Counted from the first letter of the stretch, positions 43,245 through 53,602 are shown. The stretch is DNA of 64,000 nt from Pacificoceanicola sp048553275 (GCF_048553275.1 NZ_JBLZMW010000012.1:62001-126000); one strand, 5' to 3'. Notes: generated from the letters alone by a model not told the origin. Program-made: numbers and translations.

Positions 43245-44054
43245 ATGTCGACCGACATCCGCACACAGACCGTCCCGAGCCGCACCGACAGCCTGATCCG
43301 CTGTGGCGCGGTCTGTTTTGTCGGCGCCGGCCCCGGGGATGCGGAGTTGCTGACCATCAAGGCGCTGCGCGCGATCCAGTCCGCCGAGGTCATCCTGCAC
43401 GACCGTCTGGTCAGTGATGAAATCCTCGCGCTCGCCGGACCGCAGGCCCGCCTTGTTTCCGTCGGCAAGGAGGGCTTCGGCCCTTCCATGACCCAGGAGG
43501 AGATCAACCGCCTGATCGTGCTCTACGCCTACGCCGGGGTGCGCGTCGTGCGACTCAAAGGCGGCGATCCGGCGATCTTTGGCCGCCTCGACGAGGAAGT
43601 CGAAGCGCTGGAACTGGAAGGCATTGCCTGGTCGGTGGTGCCCGGCATCACCGCCGCCTCCGCCGCCGTGGCTGCTGTCGGCCAGTCGCTGACCTCACGC
43701 GGGCGCAATGCCAGCCTGCGCATCCTCACCGGCCACGTCATGGAGGGATTCGCCGATCACGACTGGCGCGCGCTGGCCCGCCCCGGCGAGGTCGCCGCGA
43801 TCTATATGGGCAAGAAGGCCGCGCGCTACATTCAGGGCCGCCTGATGATGCACGGGGCCGCACCAGACACGCCGGTCACGCTGGTCGCCAATGCCTCGCG
43901 CGCCGATCAGCAGGTGCTCGCCTCCAGCCTTGCCACACTGTCGCAGGACTTGGCGGAGGCAAACCTCACCGGCCCCGCCCTTACCCTTTTCGGCATCGCG
44001 CCGCGCGCTGCCGCACCCGCCCTGACTGAAATCCGCAAACAGGAGGTCTCCTGA
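43245..44054 (+). CDS. cobA: uroporphyrinogen-III C-methyltransferase (siroheme synthesis)
   Basis: 269 residues from the ATG at 43,245. Tetrapyrrole methylase signatures: FVGAGPGDAELLTIKALRAI, HDRLVSDEIL, VRLKGGDPAIFGR, VVPGITAASAAVAAVG and the SAM-binding loop TLVANASRADQQ. It methylates uroporphyrinogen III at C2 and C7 to precorrin-2, leading here to siroheme for the CysI enzyme. It lacks the CysG N-terminal dehydrogenase/chelatase part, which must be elsewhere. The stop overlaps the next start by one base (TGATG). Confidence 0.95.
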   Translation: MSTDIRTQTVPSRTDSLIRCGAVCFVGAGPGDAELLTIKALRAIQSAEVILHDRLVSDEILALAGPQARLVSVGKEGFGPSMTQEEINRLIVLYAYAGVRVVRLKGGDPAIFGRLDEEVEALELEGIAWSVVPGITAASAAVAAVGQSLTSRGRNASLRILTGHVMEGFADHDWRALARPGEVAAIYMGKKAARYIQGRLMMHGAAPDTPVTLVANASRADQQVLASSLATLSQDLAEANLTGPALTLFGIAPRAAAPALTEIRKQEVS

Positions 44055-44353
44055 TGCCCCGCGACTTCACGCCCAAAGTCATCACCGCCAACGCACTGAT
44101 CGAAGGCGATGTGATCTACCTCGCCGCCAATGACACCTGGACCCGCGATCTGTCGAACGCAGAAGTGCTCACCGACGAGGCCCACGCACAATTGCGCCTT
44201 GTCGAAGCCAGCCAGCGTCATGCGGAGGCGGTCGGCGTCTACCTCGCCGATGTTGCGAAAGGCGCGTCAGGCCCGGAGCCGACGCATTTCCGTGAGGAAT
44301 TCCGCCGCACCGGCCCGTCCAACTACTTCCACGGCAAGCAAGCCGAAGGCTGA
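44054..44353 (+). CDS. DUF2849 protein of the sulfite-reduction operon
   Basis: 99 residues, MPRDFTPKVITANALIEGDVIYL at the start. It is a small beta-rich soluble protein conserved next to cysI in alphaproteobacteria (DUF2849). Translation is coupled to cobA through a one-base overlap. A role in siroheme delivery or sulfite reductase function is inferred only from position. Confidence 0.9.
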   Translation: MPRDFTPKVITANALIEGDVIYLAANDTWTRDLSNAEVLTDEAHAQLRLVEASQRHAEAVGVYLADVAKGASGPEPTHFREEFRRTGPSNYFHGKQAEG

Positions 44354-44407
44354 GACGAATTTCGCACTGAAATTCCGTCCCCCCTCGCCCCTCCGAAAGG
44401 ACACGCC

Positions 44408-46074
<1,667 letters not shown>

Positions 46075-46078
<4 letters not shown>

Positions 46079-46866
46079 GCGCCATGACGCTGCCTGTCGA
46101 TCAGACCACGCTTGCCGAGGGCGCGGAGTCGATCCCCAAGGATCACGAAGCGCTGCGCGCGCGGGTCGCGGCGCTGAACGCGCGCTACCGGCACCACGGC
46201 GCAACCGCCGTTCTGGAAGGCGCACTTGGCGATCCCGAGGCTGGCCAGATCGCCATGGTGTCGTCCTTCGGGGCGGAATCCGTGGCGCTCCTGCACCTTG
46301 TCGCCATGGTCGACCGCAAGACGCCGGTGCTGTTCATCGACACCCGGCTGCTCTTTGCCGAGACGCTGGCCTATCAGCAGGAGATCGCGGAGCGGCTGCA
46401 TCTGGAGAACGTACAGGTTATCCGCACCGCGCCCGAAACGCTGGAGCGGCGCGACCCCTACGGCGCCCTGCGCTTTTCCGACACCGACGCCTGCTGCGCG
46501 CTGCGCAAGACCGAGCCGCTGCAAGACGCTTTGAAGGGCTATGACGGCTGGATCACCGGGCGCAAGCGCTACCAGTCCAGCACCCGCGCCGGGATGGATT
46601 TCTTCGAACTCGAAGAGGCTACGGGCCGGATCAAGGTCAATCCGCTGGCCCATTGGGGCTCGGACGACACCCGCGCCTACATGGAGGAAAACCGCCTGCC
46701 CAAGCATCCGCTTGTGGCCCAGGGCTACCCCTCCATCGGCTGCGCGCCCTGCACCTCGAAGGTCGCCCCGGGCGAGGATCCCCGCGCGGGACGCTGGCGC
46801 GATCAGGACAAGACCGAATGCGGCATCCACTTCGTGAACGGTGCGGCCGCGCGCAGCAGTATGTAG
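46075..46866 (+). CDS. cysH: adenylyl-sulfate (APS) reductase, CysH type
   Basis: 263 residues from GTG 46,075, which overlaps the cysI stop by 4 bases (ATG 46,084 is the alternative). The PP-loop-type core has SSFGAESVALLHL and FIDTRLLFAETLAYQQ. The cysteine pairs DACCALRKTEPL and GCAPCTSKV bind a 4Fe-4S cluster, marking it as an APS-type enzyme rather than a PAPS-type, and the catalytic cysteine is in TECGIH. It produces sulfite for CysI using thioredoxin. The last codons and the stop lie inside a REP-like element. Confidence 0.93.
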
Positions 46867-46888
46867 GGCGGGGCTGTTGCCCCGCCCC
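46863..46888. repeat. REP-like palindrome at the 3' end of cysH
   Basis: GTAGGGCGGGG-CTGTT-GCCCCGCC(CC), the third copy of the element seen at 13,224-13,320. The cysH stop codon TAG (46,864-46,866) is part of it. Confidence 0.7.
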
Positions 46889-46912
46889 CCCGACAGAAAA
46901 CAGGAGCATGAC

Positions 46913-47275
46913 ATGCCCATCGTGACCGACAGCGGCTTTGCCGAAGACACCTACACAGGCGAGATCGTCGATCTGCCCTCTGACACCGATCCGGTGACCC
47001 TGACCGCCTCCAATGCCGAAATGATCCGCATCGATTTTCCAAGCTTTGCGGACGGGCGCGGCTTCACACTCGCCCGCCTGCTGCGTCTGCGCGGCTTCCA
47101 GGGCCGTCTGCGCGCCCGTGGGCATGTGATTGCTGATCAATACGCCATGGCCCGCCGCGCCGGTTTTGACGAGGTCGAGATCGACGAAGCCCTCGCCGCG
47201 CGCCAGCCGGAGGACCAGTGGGTCTTCCGCGCCGATTGGGAGAAAAACGACTACCAATCCCGCCTGCGCGGCTGA
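46913..47275 (+). CDS. DUF934 protein of the sulfite-reduction operon
   Basis: 120 residues from the ATG at 46,913 (AGGAG upstream). It contains IDFPSFADGRGFTLARLLRLR, RARGHVIADQYAMARRAGFDEVEI and WVFRADWEKNDYQSRLRG, the DUF934 pattern. The family is regularly encoded next to cysI/cysH in proteobacteria and is annotated as oxidoreductase-associated; its biochemical role is unknown to me. Confidence 0.92.
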   Translation: MPIVTDSGFAEDTYTGEIVDLPSDTDPVTLTASNAEMIRIDFPSFADGRGFTLARLLRLRGFQGRLRARGHVIADQYAMARRAGFDEVEIDEALAARQPEDQWVFRADWEKNDYQSRLRG

Positions 47276-47340
47276 ACCGCTGCGGCGCTGCAGGCCATTT
47301 ATGGGGCACCCTGCCCCCGTGGCCGCATGCCGCCTTTCAT

Positions 47341-47354
47341 CTGACATGGATCAA
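47341..47354. promoter_or_regulatory. FnrL-like box upstream of fpr
   Basis: CTGAC-ATGG-ATCAA matches the FNR/FnrL pattern TTGAT-N4-ATCAA at 8 of 10 informative positions, about 46 bp upstream of the fpr start. It suggests oxygen-responsive control; two mismatches are in the left half. Confidence 0.4.
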
Positions 47355-47399
47355 AGCTAAATCTGAGGTGCCGGTTAAGACATATCGGCAAAGGACAAT

Positions 47400-48263
47400 A
47401 TGACAGAGTTGAAGCCCGTGACCGAATCCACCGCAATCAAGGCCGACGCGCCGAAGAAAATGGCCATGCCGGACACGCAGACCGTGACCGAGGTCAAGCA
47501 TTACACCGACCGGCTGTTCAGCTTCCGCTGCACCCGCCCTGCGACCATGCGCTTTCGCTCTGGCGAGTTCGTGATGATCGGCCTGATGGGCGATCCCGAT
47601 CCCAAGACCGGCAAGGTCAAGCCGCTGCTGCGCGCCTATTCCATCGCCTCCCCATCGTGGGACGAGGAACTGGAGTTCTACTCGATCAAGGTGCAGGACG
47701 GCCCGCTGACCTCCAAACTGCAGCACATCAAGGTGGGGGACGAGATCATCCTGCGCCCCAAACCCGTCGGCACGCTGGTGCATGACGCGCTGCTGCCCGG
47801 CAAACGTCTTTGGTTCTTTGCCACCGGCACAGGCTTTGCGCCCTTCGCATCGCTCCTGCGCGAGCCGCAGACCTATGAGGATTACGACGAGATCATCATC
47901 ACTCACACCTGCCGCGAAGCCGGGGAGCTGACCTATGGTCGCGACCTGATCGAGGGGCTCAAGACCGATGAGCTGCTGGGTGAGGTCATCGGCGAAGGTT
48001 TCTGGAAGAAGATCAAGTATTATCCCACCACGACCCGCGAAGAGAGCGCCAAGATGGGCCGCATCACCGATCTGATGCGCTCGGGCGAGGCCTTTGCCGA
48101 TCTCGGCGTCGCGCCGCTGAACGCCGAAACCGACCGCGCCATGATCTGCGGAAACCTCGCCTTCAACCTTGAACTCAAGGAGATGCTCGAAGGCTACGGT
48201 CTCGAAGAGGGTGCCAACTCCGACCCCAAGCATTACGTGGTCGAAAAGGCCTTCCTCGACTGA
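47400..48263 (+). CDS. fpr: ferredoxin-NADP reductase
   Basis: 287 residues. The FAD-binding domain has RAYSIASPSWDEELEFYSIKV (RxYS) and VGTLVHDALLPGKRLWFFATGTGFAPFASLL (GTG-x-AP), followed by the NADP domain (MICGNLAFNLELKEML) and the C-terminal FVEKAF-like VEKAFLD. It is about 30 residues longer at the N-terminus than the usual 258-residue Fpr. It passes electrons between NADPH and ferredoxin/flavodoxin, plausibly supporting the CysI reductase encoded upstream. AAGGA precedes the ATG. Confidence 0.95.
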   Translation: MTELKPVTESTAIKADAPKKMAMPDTQTVTEVKHYTDRLFSFRCTRPATMRFRSGEFVMIGLMGDPDPKTGKVKPLLRAYSIASPSWDEELEFYSIKVQDGPLTSKLQHIKVGDEIILRPKPVGTLVHDALLPGKRLWFFATGTGFAPFASLLREPQTYEDYDEIIITHTCREAGELTYGRDLIEGLKTDELLGEVIGEGFWKKIKYYPTTTREESAKMGRITDLMRSGEAFADLGVAPLNAETDRAMICGNLAFNLELKEMLEGYGLEEGANSDPKHYVVEKAFLD

Positions 48264-48290
48264 GGCAACCGCCTGAGCCAACATAAAAAA

Positions 48291-48317
48291 AAGGGCCGCC
48301 CGGGTGGGGCGGCCCTT
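48291..48317. terminator. bidirectional terminator between fpr and the Ala/Glu-rich gene
   Basis: An 11-bp perfect stem (AAGGGCCGCCC 48,291-48,301 with GGGCGGCCCTT 48,307-48,317) and a 5-base loop, preceded by an A-run (T-run for the minus-strand gene). Confidence 0.9.
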
Positions 48318-48340
48318 CTGCGTTTCAAGGCATCGAAGCC

Positions 48341-49261
48341 TTATTCTTCAAGGCCGAGCAAGACCTTGACCTGATCCAGCGCCGTCTGCGTCACTTCGGA
48401 GTCCCGAACCGCCTGAAGCGCGGCCTGGGCACTGATCTTCTTGAGCGCGGTCATGTCCGATTCGTCGATATAGGTCGCGACCTTCTCGTAATCGAAGCCC
48501 TCAACGGTCAGCAGCTCGGTCAGCTTGACGCCGTCAACCATCGGCACGCTCTCGTCTGTGGCCATCTGCGTGGCTTCGGCCGCCTCGGCTGTTGCCTCTG
48601 CGGCGCCCTCAGCTGCCGTGCCAGCGGCCTCACCGGACGCTTCTGCCGCCGTCTCCGCCGCCGCACCGGCGGTTTCGCTGGCCGTATCCGCTGTGTCGGA
48701 CCCGGCCTCGACAGCGTCGGTCAGCATTTGTTGCGCGCCCTCGGTGATCATACCGGCGGTCTCCGCTGCGTTATTCAGGGCATCCTGACCGGCCTCGGTC
48801 GCCGCCGCCGCCGCAGATTCCGCGCCTTCAGCAACGCTGTCCGCCGCTTGTGCTGCCTGCTGAGCGGCCTCTTCTGCGGCGGTCTCCACAGCCGCGGCGA
48901 CCTCGGCGGCAGTTTCTTCCGCAGCCTGCGCAGCGGCTTCTGCTTCGGCCGCTGCCTCTGCTGCCGCTTCGGCAAGCTCGGCTTCCGCCGCTTCCGCTTC
49001 GGCCTGGGCTGCTTCTGCCGCCGCTTCCGCTTCGGCCTGGGCTGCTTCTGCCGCGGCTTCGGCTTCGGCTTCGGCTTCCGCCGCTTTCGCTTCGGCCTCG
49101 GCGGCTTCTGCCGCAGCTGCCTCTTCTGCCGCCTCTGCCTGCGCTTCGACCGCCGCTGCGCGCTCGGCCGCGACCCGCGCCGCCTCCTGCTGGTTCGAAT
49201 AAAGGACGTAGCCCCCGATTCCCGCGATCGCCACGATCGCTGCGATTGCTATGTTTCTCAT
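48341..49261 (-). CDS. Ala/Glu-rich membrane-anchored coiled-coil protein
   Basis: 306 residues. One N-terminal hydrophobic helix (MRNIAIAAIVAIAGIGGYVLY) serves as anchor. Residues about 25-240 are almost only A, E, Q, T and S and form a very long helix or coiled coil; at about 68-95 an 11-residue unit (AEAAQAEAEAA) is tandemly repeated, mirrored by a 33-bp DNA repeat. The last 65 residues are ordinary and conserved-looking (VDGVKLTELLTVEGFDYEKV, LKKISAQAALQAVRDSEVTQ, VKVLLGLEE). The shape recalls TolA-like periplasm-spanning proteins, but there is no TolA domain. Function unknown. Confidence 0.85.
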   Translation of the reverse strand: MRNIAIAAIVAIAGIGGYVLYSNQQEAARVAAERAAAVEAQAEAAEEAAAAEAAEAEAKAAEAEAEAEAAAEAAQAEAEAAAEAAQAEAEAAEAELAEAAAEAAAEAEAAAQAAEETAAEVAAAVETAAEEAAQQAAQAADSVAEGAESAAAAATEAGQDALNNAAETAGMITEGAQQMLTDAVEAGSDTADTASETAGAAAETAAEASGEAAGTAAEGAAEATAEAAEATQMATDESVPMVDGVKLTELLTVEGFDYEKVATYIDESDMTALKKISAQAALQAVRDSEVTQTALDQVKVLLGLEE

Positions 49262-49462
49262 GGCTCTTCTTCCTTACCCTTGGGGAGCCGCCGTTTCACA
49301 ACGAAGGCCTTGACGGAATTTGATGTGCGGCAATCCTCGCACAACGACAAGGGGAATACAGGCCATTCCCGACGCAAAACAGCGAAATCCCGCTTGAATC
49401 ACGCCCGTGGCAAGTCTACCTTGCGCATCTACCGACCAACGGAAATTATCAGGAGCAATCCC

Positions 49463-50008
49463 ATAGCCCGCAGACCCCACAACGCGCCCCCCACGCGCGA
49501 CACCGGCCCCCGCGTCAACGGACGTATCCGGGCGCCCGAAATCCGTCTCATTGGCGCCGAAGGCGAGAACGTCGGCGTTGTCACCCCGGCCCGCGCGATG
49601 GATATGGCGGAAGAAGCCGGTCTGGACCTGGTTGAAATATCGCCCAACGCGAATCCGCCGGTCTGCAAGATCATGGATTTCGGCAAGTTCAAATACGAAC
49701 AACAAAAGCGTGAATCCGAGGCCCGCAAAAAGCAGAAGATCATCGAAGTCAAAGAGGTGAAGTTCCGGCCGAATACGGACACCCACGACTACGAAGTGAA
49801 AATGCGTAACGTTTTCAAATTCTTGGAAGCTGGCGACAAGGTGAAGATCACGCTGCGCTTCCGGGGCCGCGAAATGGCGCACCAGAACCTTGGCCGTGAG
49901 CTGCTCGAACGGGTGGCCGAAGACGTCAAGGAAATCGGCAAGGTTGAGAACATGCCGAAGATGGAAGGCCGCCAGATGGTCATGATGATCGGACCGTCGG
50001 CGAAATAA
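49463..50008 (+). CDS. infC: translation initiation factor IF-3, AUA start
   Basis: 181 residues from an ATA codon at 49,463; AGGAG lies 7 bases upstream and the first residues (ARRPHNAPPTRDTGPRVNG) match other alphaproteobacterial IF-3 N-termini. No ATG, GTG or TTG fits. The N-domain (RLIGAEGENVGVVTPARAM) and C-domain (IIEVKEVKFRPNTDTHDYEVKMRN, ITLRFRGREMAHQNLG) are complete. A non-standard start is typical for infC, because IF-3 itself rejects it, giving autoregulation. A terminator follows. Confidence 0.95.
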   Translation: MARRPHNAPPTRDTGPRVNGRIRAPEIRLIGAEGENVGVVTPARAMDMAEEAGLDLVEISPNANPPVCKIMDFGKFKYEQQKRESEARKKQKIIEVKEVKFRPNTDTHDYEVKMRNVFKFLEAGDKVKITLRFRGREMAHQNLGRELLERVAEDVKEIGKVENMPKMEGRQMVMMIGPSAK

Positions 50009-50041
50009 TCGCGCCGCGCCAGTCACACGACACACGACAGG

Positions 50042-50068
50042 AACCCGCCGCAATCCGGCGGGTTTTTT
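50042..50068 (+). terminator. terminator after infC
   Basis: A 9-bp stem AACCCGCCG/CGGCGGGTT, loop CAATC, followed by TTTTTTGTTG, starting 34 bp after the stop. Confidence 0.93.
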
Positions 50069-50143
50069 GTTGCCCGCGCATCGCCGCACGCAACGCCCCA
50101 TGCGCCCGGGGACATCGCGCCCGCGATGGAATCACCGCACCAA

Positions 50144-51136
50144 TCAGGCCTCGCGCAAACGGCCGCGTTGGGGAATCTCCTTGAGCAGCCCACCAACCCC
50201 CATGGCCGCGATGTCTCGCGGATGCAACGGTACGCCGCAGAGCAGCCGTTCCATCACCCAATCCGCCCCATTGAGCGCCGGAGAGCGCGCGCACCCCGGC
50301 AATCCGATCACGGGCCGTGCGTCTAGCTCTCCGAAAAACAGCAGGTTGCCGGGATCGACTGGCATACCGAAATGGGTCACCGTCCCGCCCGCTTGTCGCA
50401 ACGCCTCGGGGGCTGTGTCATGCAGATCGGAGGTGGCCGAGGCCGTCAGGATCAGGATCGCGTCGGCGGTGCTGGCCCGGATCGCCGCCGCCAAGGGCGC
50501 ACACTCATGCGGCACCACCTGCTTGGGCGCAAGCGCCACGCCAAGCCGCGCCAGCCGCGCGCCGGTCACCGCCTGCCCCTTCTCTCCGCTCTCGCCGGGC
50601 TCCAGAGCGGTCTGGATCAGGTCCACGGTCTGGCACACCGCCGGACGCAGGCGCAGCGCCGCTTGCCCGGCGAGACAGGCCGCCTCCAGCGCCGCATCGG
50701 GCACCGCATAGGCGATAATCTTGACCGTGGCGACCATGCCACCCGCGTCGATGCGCTGCCATTGCGGCACTGTGGCCACGGTTATCATCGGGTGAAGCGC
50801 GTTGAGCGCATGAATGCGATCCGAAATAACCTCAACGATTCCAGAGCCTTGCGCGTGAATGTTCACACGGCCAGTGGCTGCCCGGCCAAGCCGCAGTCCG
50901 GCCCGCTCCGCATCCGGCACCAGCGCAGCGGCCAACCGTTCGGCGGCGGCATCTTCGCCCACATCGCCCGGCTCAAGCGTCGCCGCCGTCACCGACCTCA
51001 GCCCGGCCTCCCGCAACGTCGCGATGTCGTCCAGCGACAGAACCCGGCCTTTCTTCAGCCGCCCCTTGGGCAGCGCCACGGAATGCGCCAGCACGCTGCC
51101 AAGCGCCGCATCGAGGGAAATATCGCCGAATTTCAT
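50144..51136 (-). CDS. molybdopterin-binding protein (MoeA/MogA-like fold)
   Basis: 330 residues. The C-terminal half has a MoCF-binding-type core (ILILTASATSDLHDTAPEALRQAGG, GMPVDPGNLLFFGELDARPVIGLPGCARSPALNGADW). The N-terminal half is a separate domain (GRLKKGRVLSLDDIATLREAGLRSV) of the type seen in bifunctional cofactor proteins. It is encoded just downstream of, and overlapping by 4 bases (ATGA), the XdhC-like gene. The pair suggests work on the molybdenum cofactor of a xanthine dehydrogenase-family enzyme, which is not in the window. Confidence 0.85.
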   Translation of the reverse strand: MKFGDISLDAALGSVLAHSVALPKGRLKKGRVLSLDDIATLREAGLRSVTAATLEPGDVGEDAAAERLAAALVPDAERAGLRLGRAATGRVNIHAQGSGIVEVISDRIHALNALHPMITVATVPQWQRIDAGGMVATVKIIAYAVPDAALEAACLAGQAALRLRPAVCQTVDLIQTALEPGESGEKGQAVTGARLARLGVALAPKQVVPHECAPLAAAIRASTADAILILTASATSDLHDTAPEALRQAGGTVTHFGMPVDPGNLLFFGELDARPVIGLPGCARSPALNGADWVMERLLCGVPLHPRDIAAMGVGGLLKEIPQRGRLREA

Positions 51137-52101
51137 GCGCCCTTCCGCAGGGTCTGTGTCATCTCGGCCAGCACCGAAACCGCAATCTCCGACGGTCCTG
51201 CCGCACCAATATCGAGGCCAATGGGGCCGTGAATGCGCGCGATCTCCGCCGCTGAAAATCCCGCCTCCTCAAGTCGTGCCACGCGCTTGGCATGGGTCCG
51301 GGTCGATCCCAGGGCGCCGATATAAAAACACTCCGATTTCAGCGCCTTGAACAGCGCCGGATCGTCCAGTTTCGGATCATGGGTCAGCAGAACCAGTGCC
51401 GTGCGTGTATCCAGCCCAAGCGCATCCATCGCCTCATCCGGCCAGTCGTGCATCAGCGTCTCGCCGGGGAAGCGCTCCGGGCTGGCAAAGGCCTCGCGCG
51501 GATCGACGATCGCCGGATCATAACCCGCGATCCGCGCCATCGGCAGCAGCGCCTGCGCGATATGCACCGCCCCCACCACGATCAACCGCAGCGGCGGGTT
51601 GTGAATGGCGACGAACGTGCGCGTCTCCTCCTCGAACCCGGAGCGGTCCATGCGGAAGCGCGTTTCAAACCCCTCAGAGGTCAGCGACCGGGCCCCGCTC
51701 TCCAGATCGGCCACGTAGGCCACCGGCCTGCGCGCCTGCCGCGCCGCGCACAGATCGCGCAGCATGGCCTCCGGCATGACCTGGCCAATCGGCTCCACCA
51801 GCACCCGGATCGTACCGCCACAGGCCAGTCCCACGGCAAAGGCATCCTGATCCGAAACGCCGAATTCCAGTTCGCGCGCCGCGCCTGCCTCCAGCGCCTC
51901 CAGCGCCTCGACAATCACCGCGCCCTCGACACAGCCGCCGGAGACCGAGCCTTCGATCTCGCCCTCGCCGCTGATCGCAAGCTGGCTGCCCACGCGCCGC
52001 GGCGCGCTGCCCCATGTCTCGATCACCGTGGCCAGCACGGCGCCTTTGCCTGCCTCATGCCAGGCCAGCGCGGTTTCGGGAATCTGGTCGAAACGATCCA
52101 T
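51133..52101 (-). CDS. XdhC/CoxI family molybdenum-cofactor accessory protein
   Basis: 322 residues. The N-terminal XdhC domain contains VIETWGSAPRRVGSQLAISGEGEIEGSVSGGCVEGAV and the cysteine-bearing LACGGTIRVLVEP. The C-terminal Rossmann-like domain contains VVGAVHIAQALLPMARIAGYDPAIVDPR and VLLTHDPKLDDPALFKAL, ending HGPIGLDIGAAGPSEIAVSVLAEM. It delivers and sulfurates Moco for xanthine dehydrogenase-type enzymes. It precedes the molybdopterin-binding gene with overlap. Confidence 0.92.
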   Translation of the reverse strand: MDRFDQIPETALAWHEAGKGAVLATVIETWGSAPRRVGSQLAISGEGEIEGSVSGGCVEGAVIVEALEALEAGAARELEFGVSDQDAFAVGLACGGTIRVLVEPIGQVMPEAMLRDLCAARQARRPVAYVADLESGARSLTSEGFETRFRMDRSGFEEETRTFVAIHNPPLRLIVVGAVHIAQALLPMARIAGYDPAIVDPREAFASPERFPGETLMHDWPDEAMDALGLDTRTALVLLTHDPKLDDPALFKALKSECFYIGALGSTRTHAKRVARLEEAGFSAAEIARIHGPIGLDIGAAGPSEIAVSVLAEMTQTLRKGA

Positions 52102-52232
52102 GTCGAAAATCCTCCTGAGGCCGTTCTACGCCGCACGGCGCGCGGCGTCTCCCCCTGCGAAAGTGCCGTATGCCGGACCCTAGTCCCGGCGGCGTCGGAG
52201 TTGCAATCCACCTCGCCGCCGGGACACGCAAA

Positions 52233-52256
52233 AGGCGGCCCCCGCAGGGACCGCCT
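52233..52256 (-). terminator. terminator after purC
   Basis: A stem AGGCGG(C)CCC with GGG(A)CCGCCT, one mismatch, loop CGCA, followed on the minus strand by TTTTGCGTG; it lies 24 bp beyond the purC stop. Confidence 0.8.
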
Positions 52257-52280
52257 GTCACGTCAAACCACGCGGGGCTT

Positions 52281-53042
52281 TCAATTGATCAGGGTCGGCT
52301 TCGTCGGATGGGTCGCCTGCTTCGGCATCACGCCAAGGCGTTTGGCCACCTCGGTATAGGCATCCGTGAGTGAGCCGAGATCGCGGCGGAACACGTCCTT
52401 GTCCAGCTTCTGCCCGGTCTCGATATCCCACAGGCGGCAGCTGTCCGGAGAAATCTCATCGGCCACGATAAGCCGCTGGAAATCGCCATCGTACACGCGG
52501 CCGATCTCGATCTTGAAATCGACCAGCTTGATCCCGACCCCGTACATCAACCCGGACATGAAATCATTCACCCGCAGCGCCAGCGCCACGATATCGTCCA
52601 TGTCATGCTGCGAGGCCCAGCCAAAGGCCGCGATGTGCTCTTCGGTGACCAGCGGATCGCCCAGCTTGTCGTCCTTGTAGCAGTATTCCACGATCGGGCG
52701 CGGCAGCTGCGTGCCCTCTTCGATGCCAAGGCGCTTGGACATCGACCCGGCGGCATAATTGCGCACGATGATCTCCAGCGGCACGATCTCGCAGGCGCGC
52801 ACCAATTGCTCACGCATGTTCAGCCGCTTGAGGAAGTGCGTCGGCACACCAACCGTATTCAGCCCGGTCATGAAGAACTCGGACAGCAGGTTGTTGAGCA
52901 CGCCCTTGCCCTCGATCGTCGCCTTTTTCTCGGCGTTGAAGGCGGTGGCGTCATCCTTGAAGTATTGTACGATGGTGCCCGGCTCGGGGCCTTCGTACAT
53001 CGTCTTTGCCTTGCCTTCATAGATTTTCTTGCGACGTGCCAT
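52281..53042 (-). CDS. purC: phosphoribosylaminoimidazole-succinocarboxamide synthase (SAICAR synthase)
   Basis: 253 residues from the ATG at 53,042. Starts MARRKKIYEGKAKTMYEG and contains the family motifs ACEIVPLEIIVRNYAAGSM and LVDFKIEIGR, with DEISPDSCRLWD for ATP and metal binding. It joins CAIR and aspartate in purine synthesis. It is monocistronic here and divergent from the zeta-subunit gene, an arrangement seen in related genomes. Confidence 0.97.
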   Translation of the reverse strand: MARRKKIYEGKAKTMYEGPEPGTIVQYFKDDATAFNAEKKATIEGKGVLNNLLSEFFMTGLNTVGVPTHFLKRLNMREQLVRACEIVPLEIIVRNYAAGSMSKRLGIEEGTQLPRPIVEYCYKDDKLGDPLVTEEHIAAFGWASQHDMDDIVALALRVNDFMSGLMYGVGIKLVDFKIEIGRVYDGDFQRLIVADEISPDSCRLWDIETGQKLDKDVFRRDLGSLTDAYTEVAKRLGVMPKQATHPTKPTLIN

Positions 53043-53287
53043 TTCGGGCCTTTCCGGAAATGCAAAAGAGCGCCCGGAGTCGGGCGCGTTTATCGTCCTG
53101 ATACTCCAAGCCCCCTGCCGCCGCAAGCATACTCGCGCGCCAGCGCCGCGCGCCGCGCCGAAAGGCCTACGGCCGCCCCCGAAACCGCGCGCGTTGCCGC
53201 AGACTTGCACTCGCCTCTTGCACTGAGGGGTTCGCATCGGCATATCCGGGTGGACCGTTTCAATCAGACCGCAGGGAGCTCTGGCCC

Positions 53288-53602
53288 ATGTCCACCTTTG
53301 ACGATCGCGAAAGCGCTTTTGAGAACAAGTTCGCCCATGACGAAGAGGCAAAGTTCAAAGCCGAAGCGCGCTGCAACAAGCTGCTTGGCCTTTGGGCTGC
53401 GGAGATGCTGGGCAAATCCGGCGATGACGCACAGGCCTACGCCAAGGAAGTCATCCGCGCCGATTTCGAAGAGGCCGGCCATGAGGACGTGGTGCGCAAA
53501 GTTGCCGCCGACCTCGGTGACAAATCCTCCCCCGACGAGATCCGCGCCAAGCGGGCCGCGCTGATGCTCGAAGCCAAGGGCCAGATCGTCAAAGAGCTTT
53601 GA
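53288..53602 (+). CDS. F1F0-ATPase inhibitor zeta subunit (DUF1476)
   Basis: 104 residues: MSTFDDRESAFENKFAHDEEAKFKAEAR at the N-terminus is the inhibitory helix, then a four-helix bundle (KLLGLWAAEMLGKSGDDAQAYAKEVI, RAKRAALMLEAKGQIVKEL). The family member studied in Paracoccus binds F1 and blocks rotation in the ATP-hydrolysis direction. It is not near the atp operon. A strong terminator follows. Confidence 0.94.
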   Translation: MSTFDDRESAFENKFAHDEEAKFKAEARCNKLLGLWAAEMLGKSGDDAQAYAKEVIRADFEEAGHEDVVRKVAADLGDKSSPDEIRAKRAALMLEAKGQIVKEL

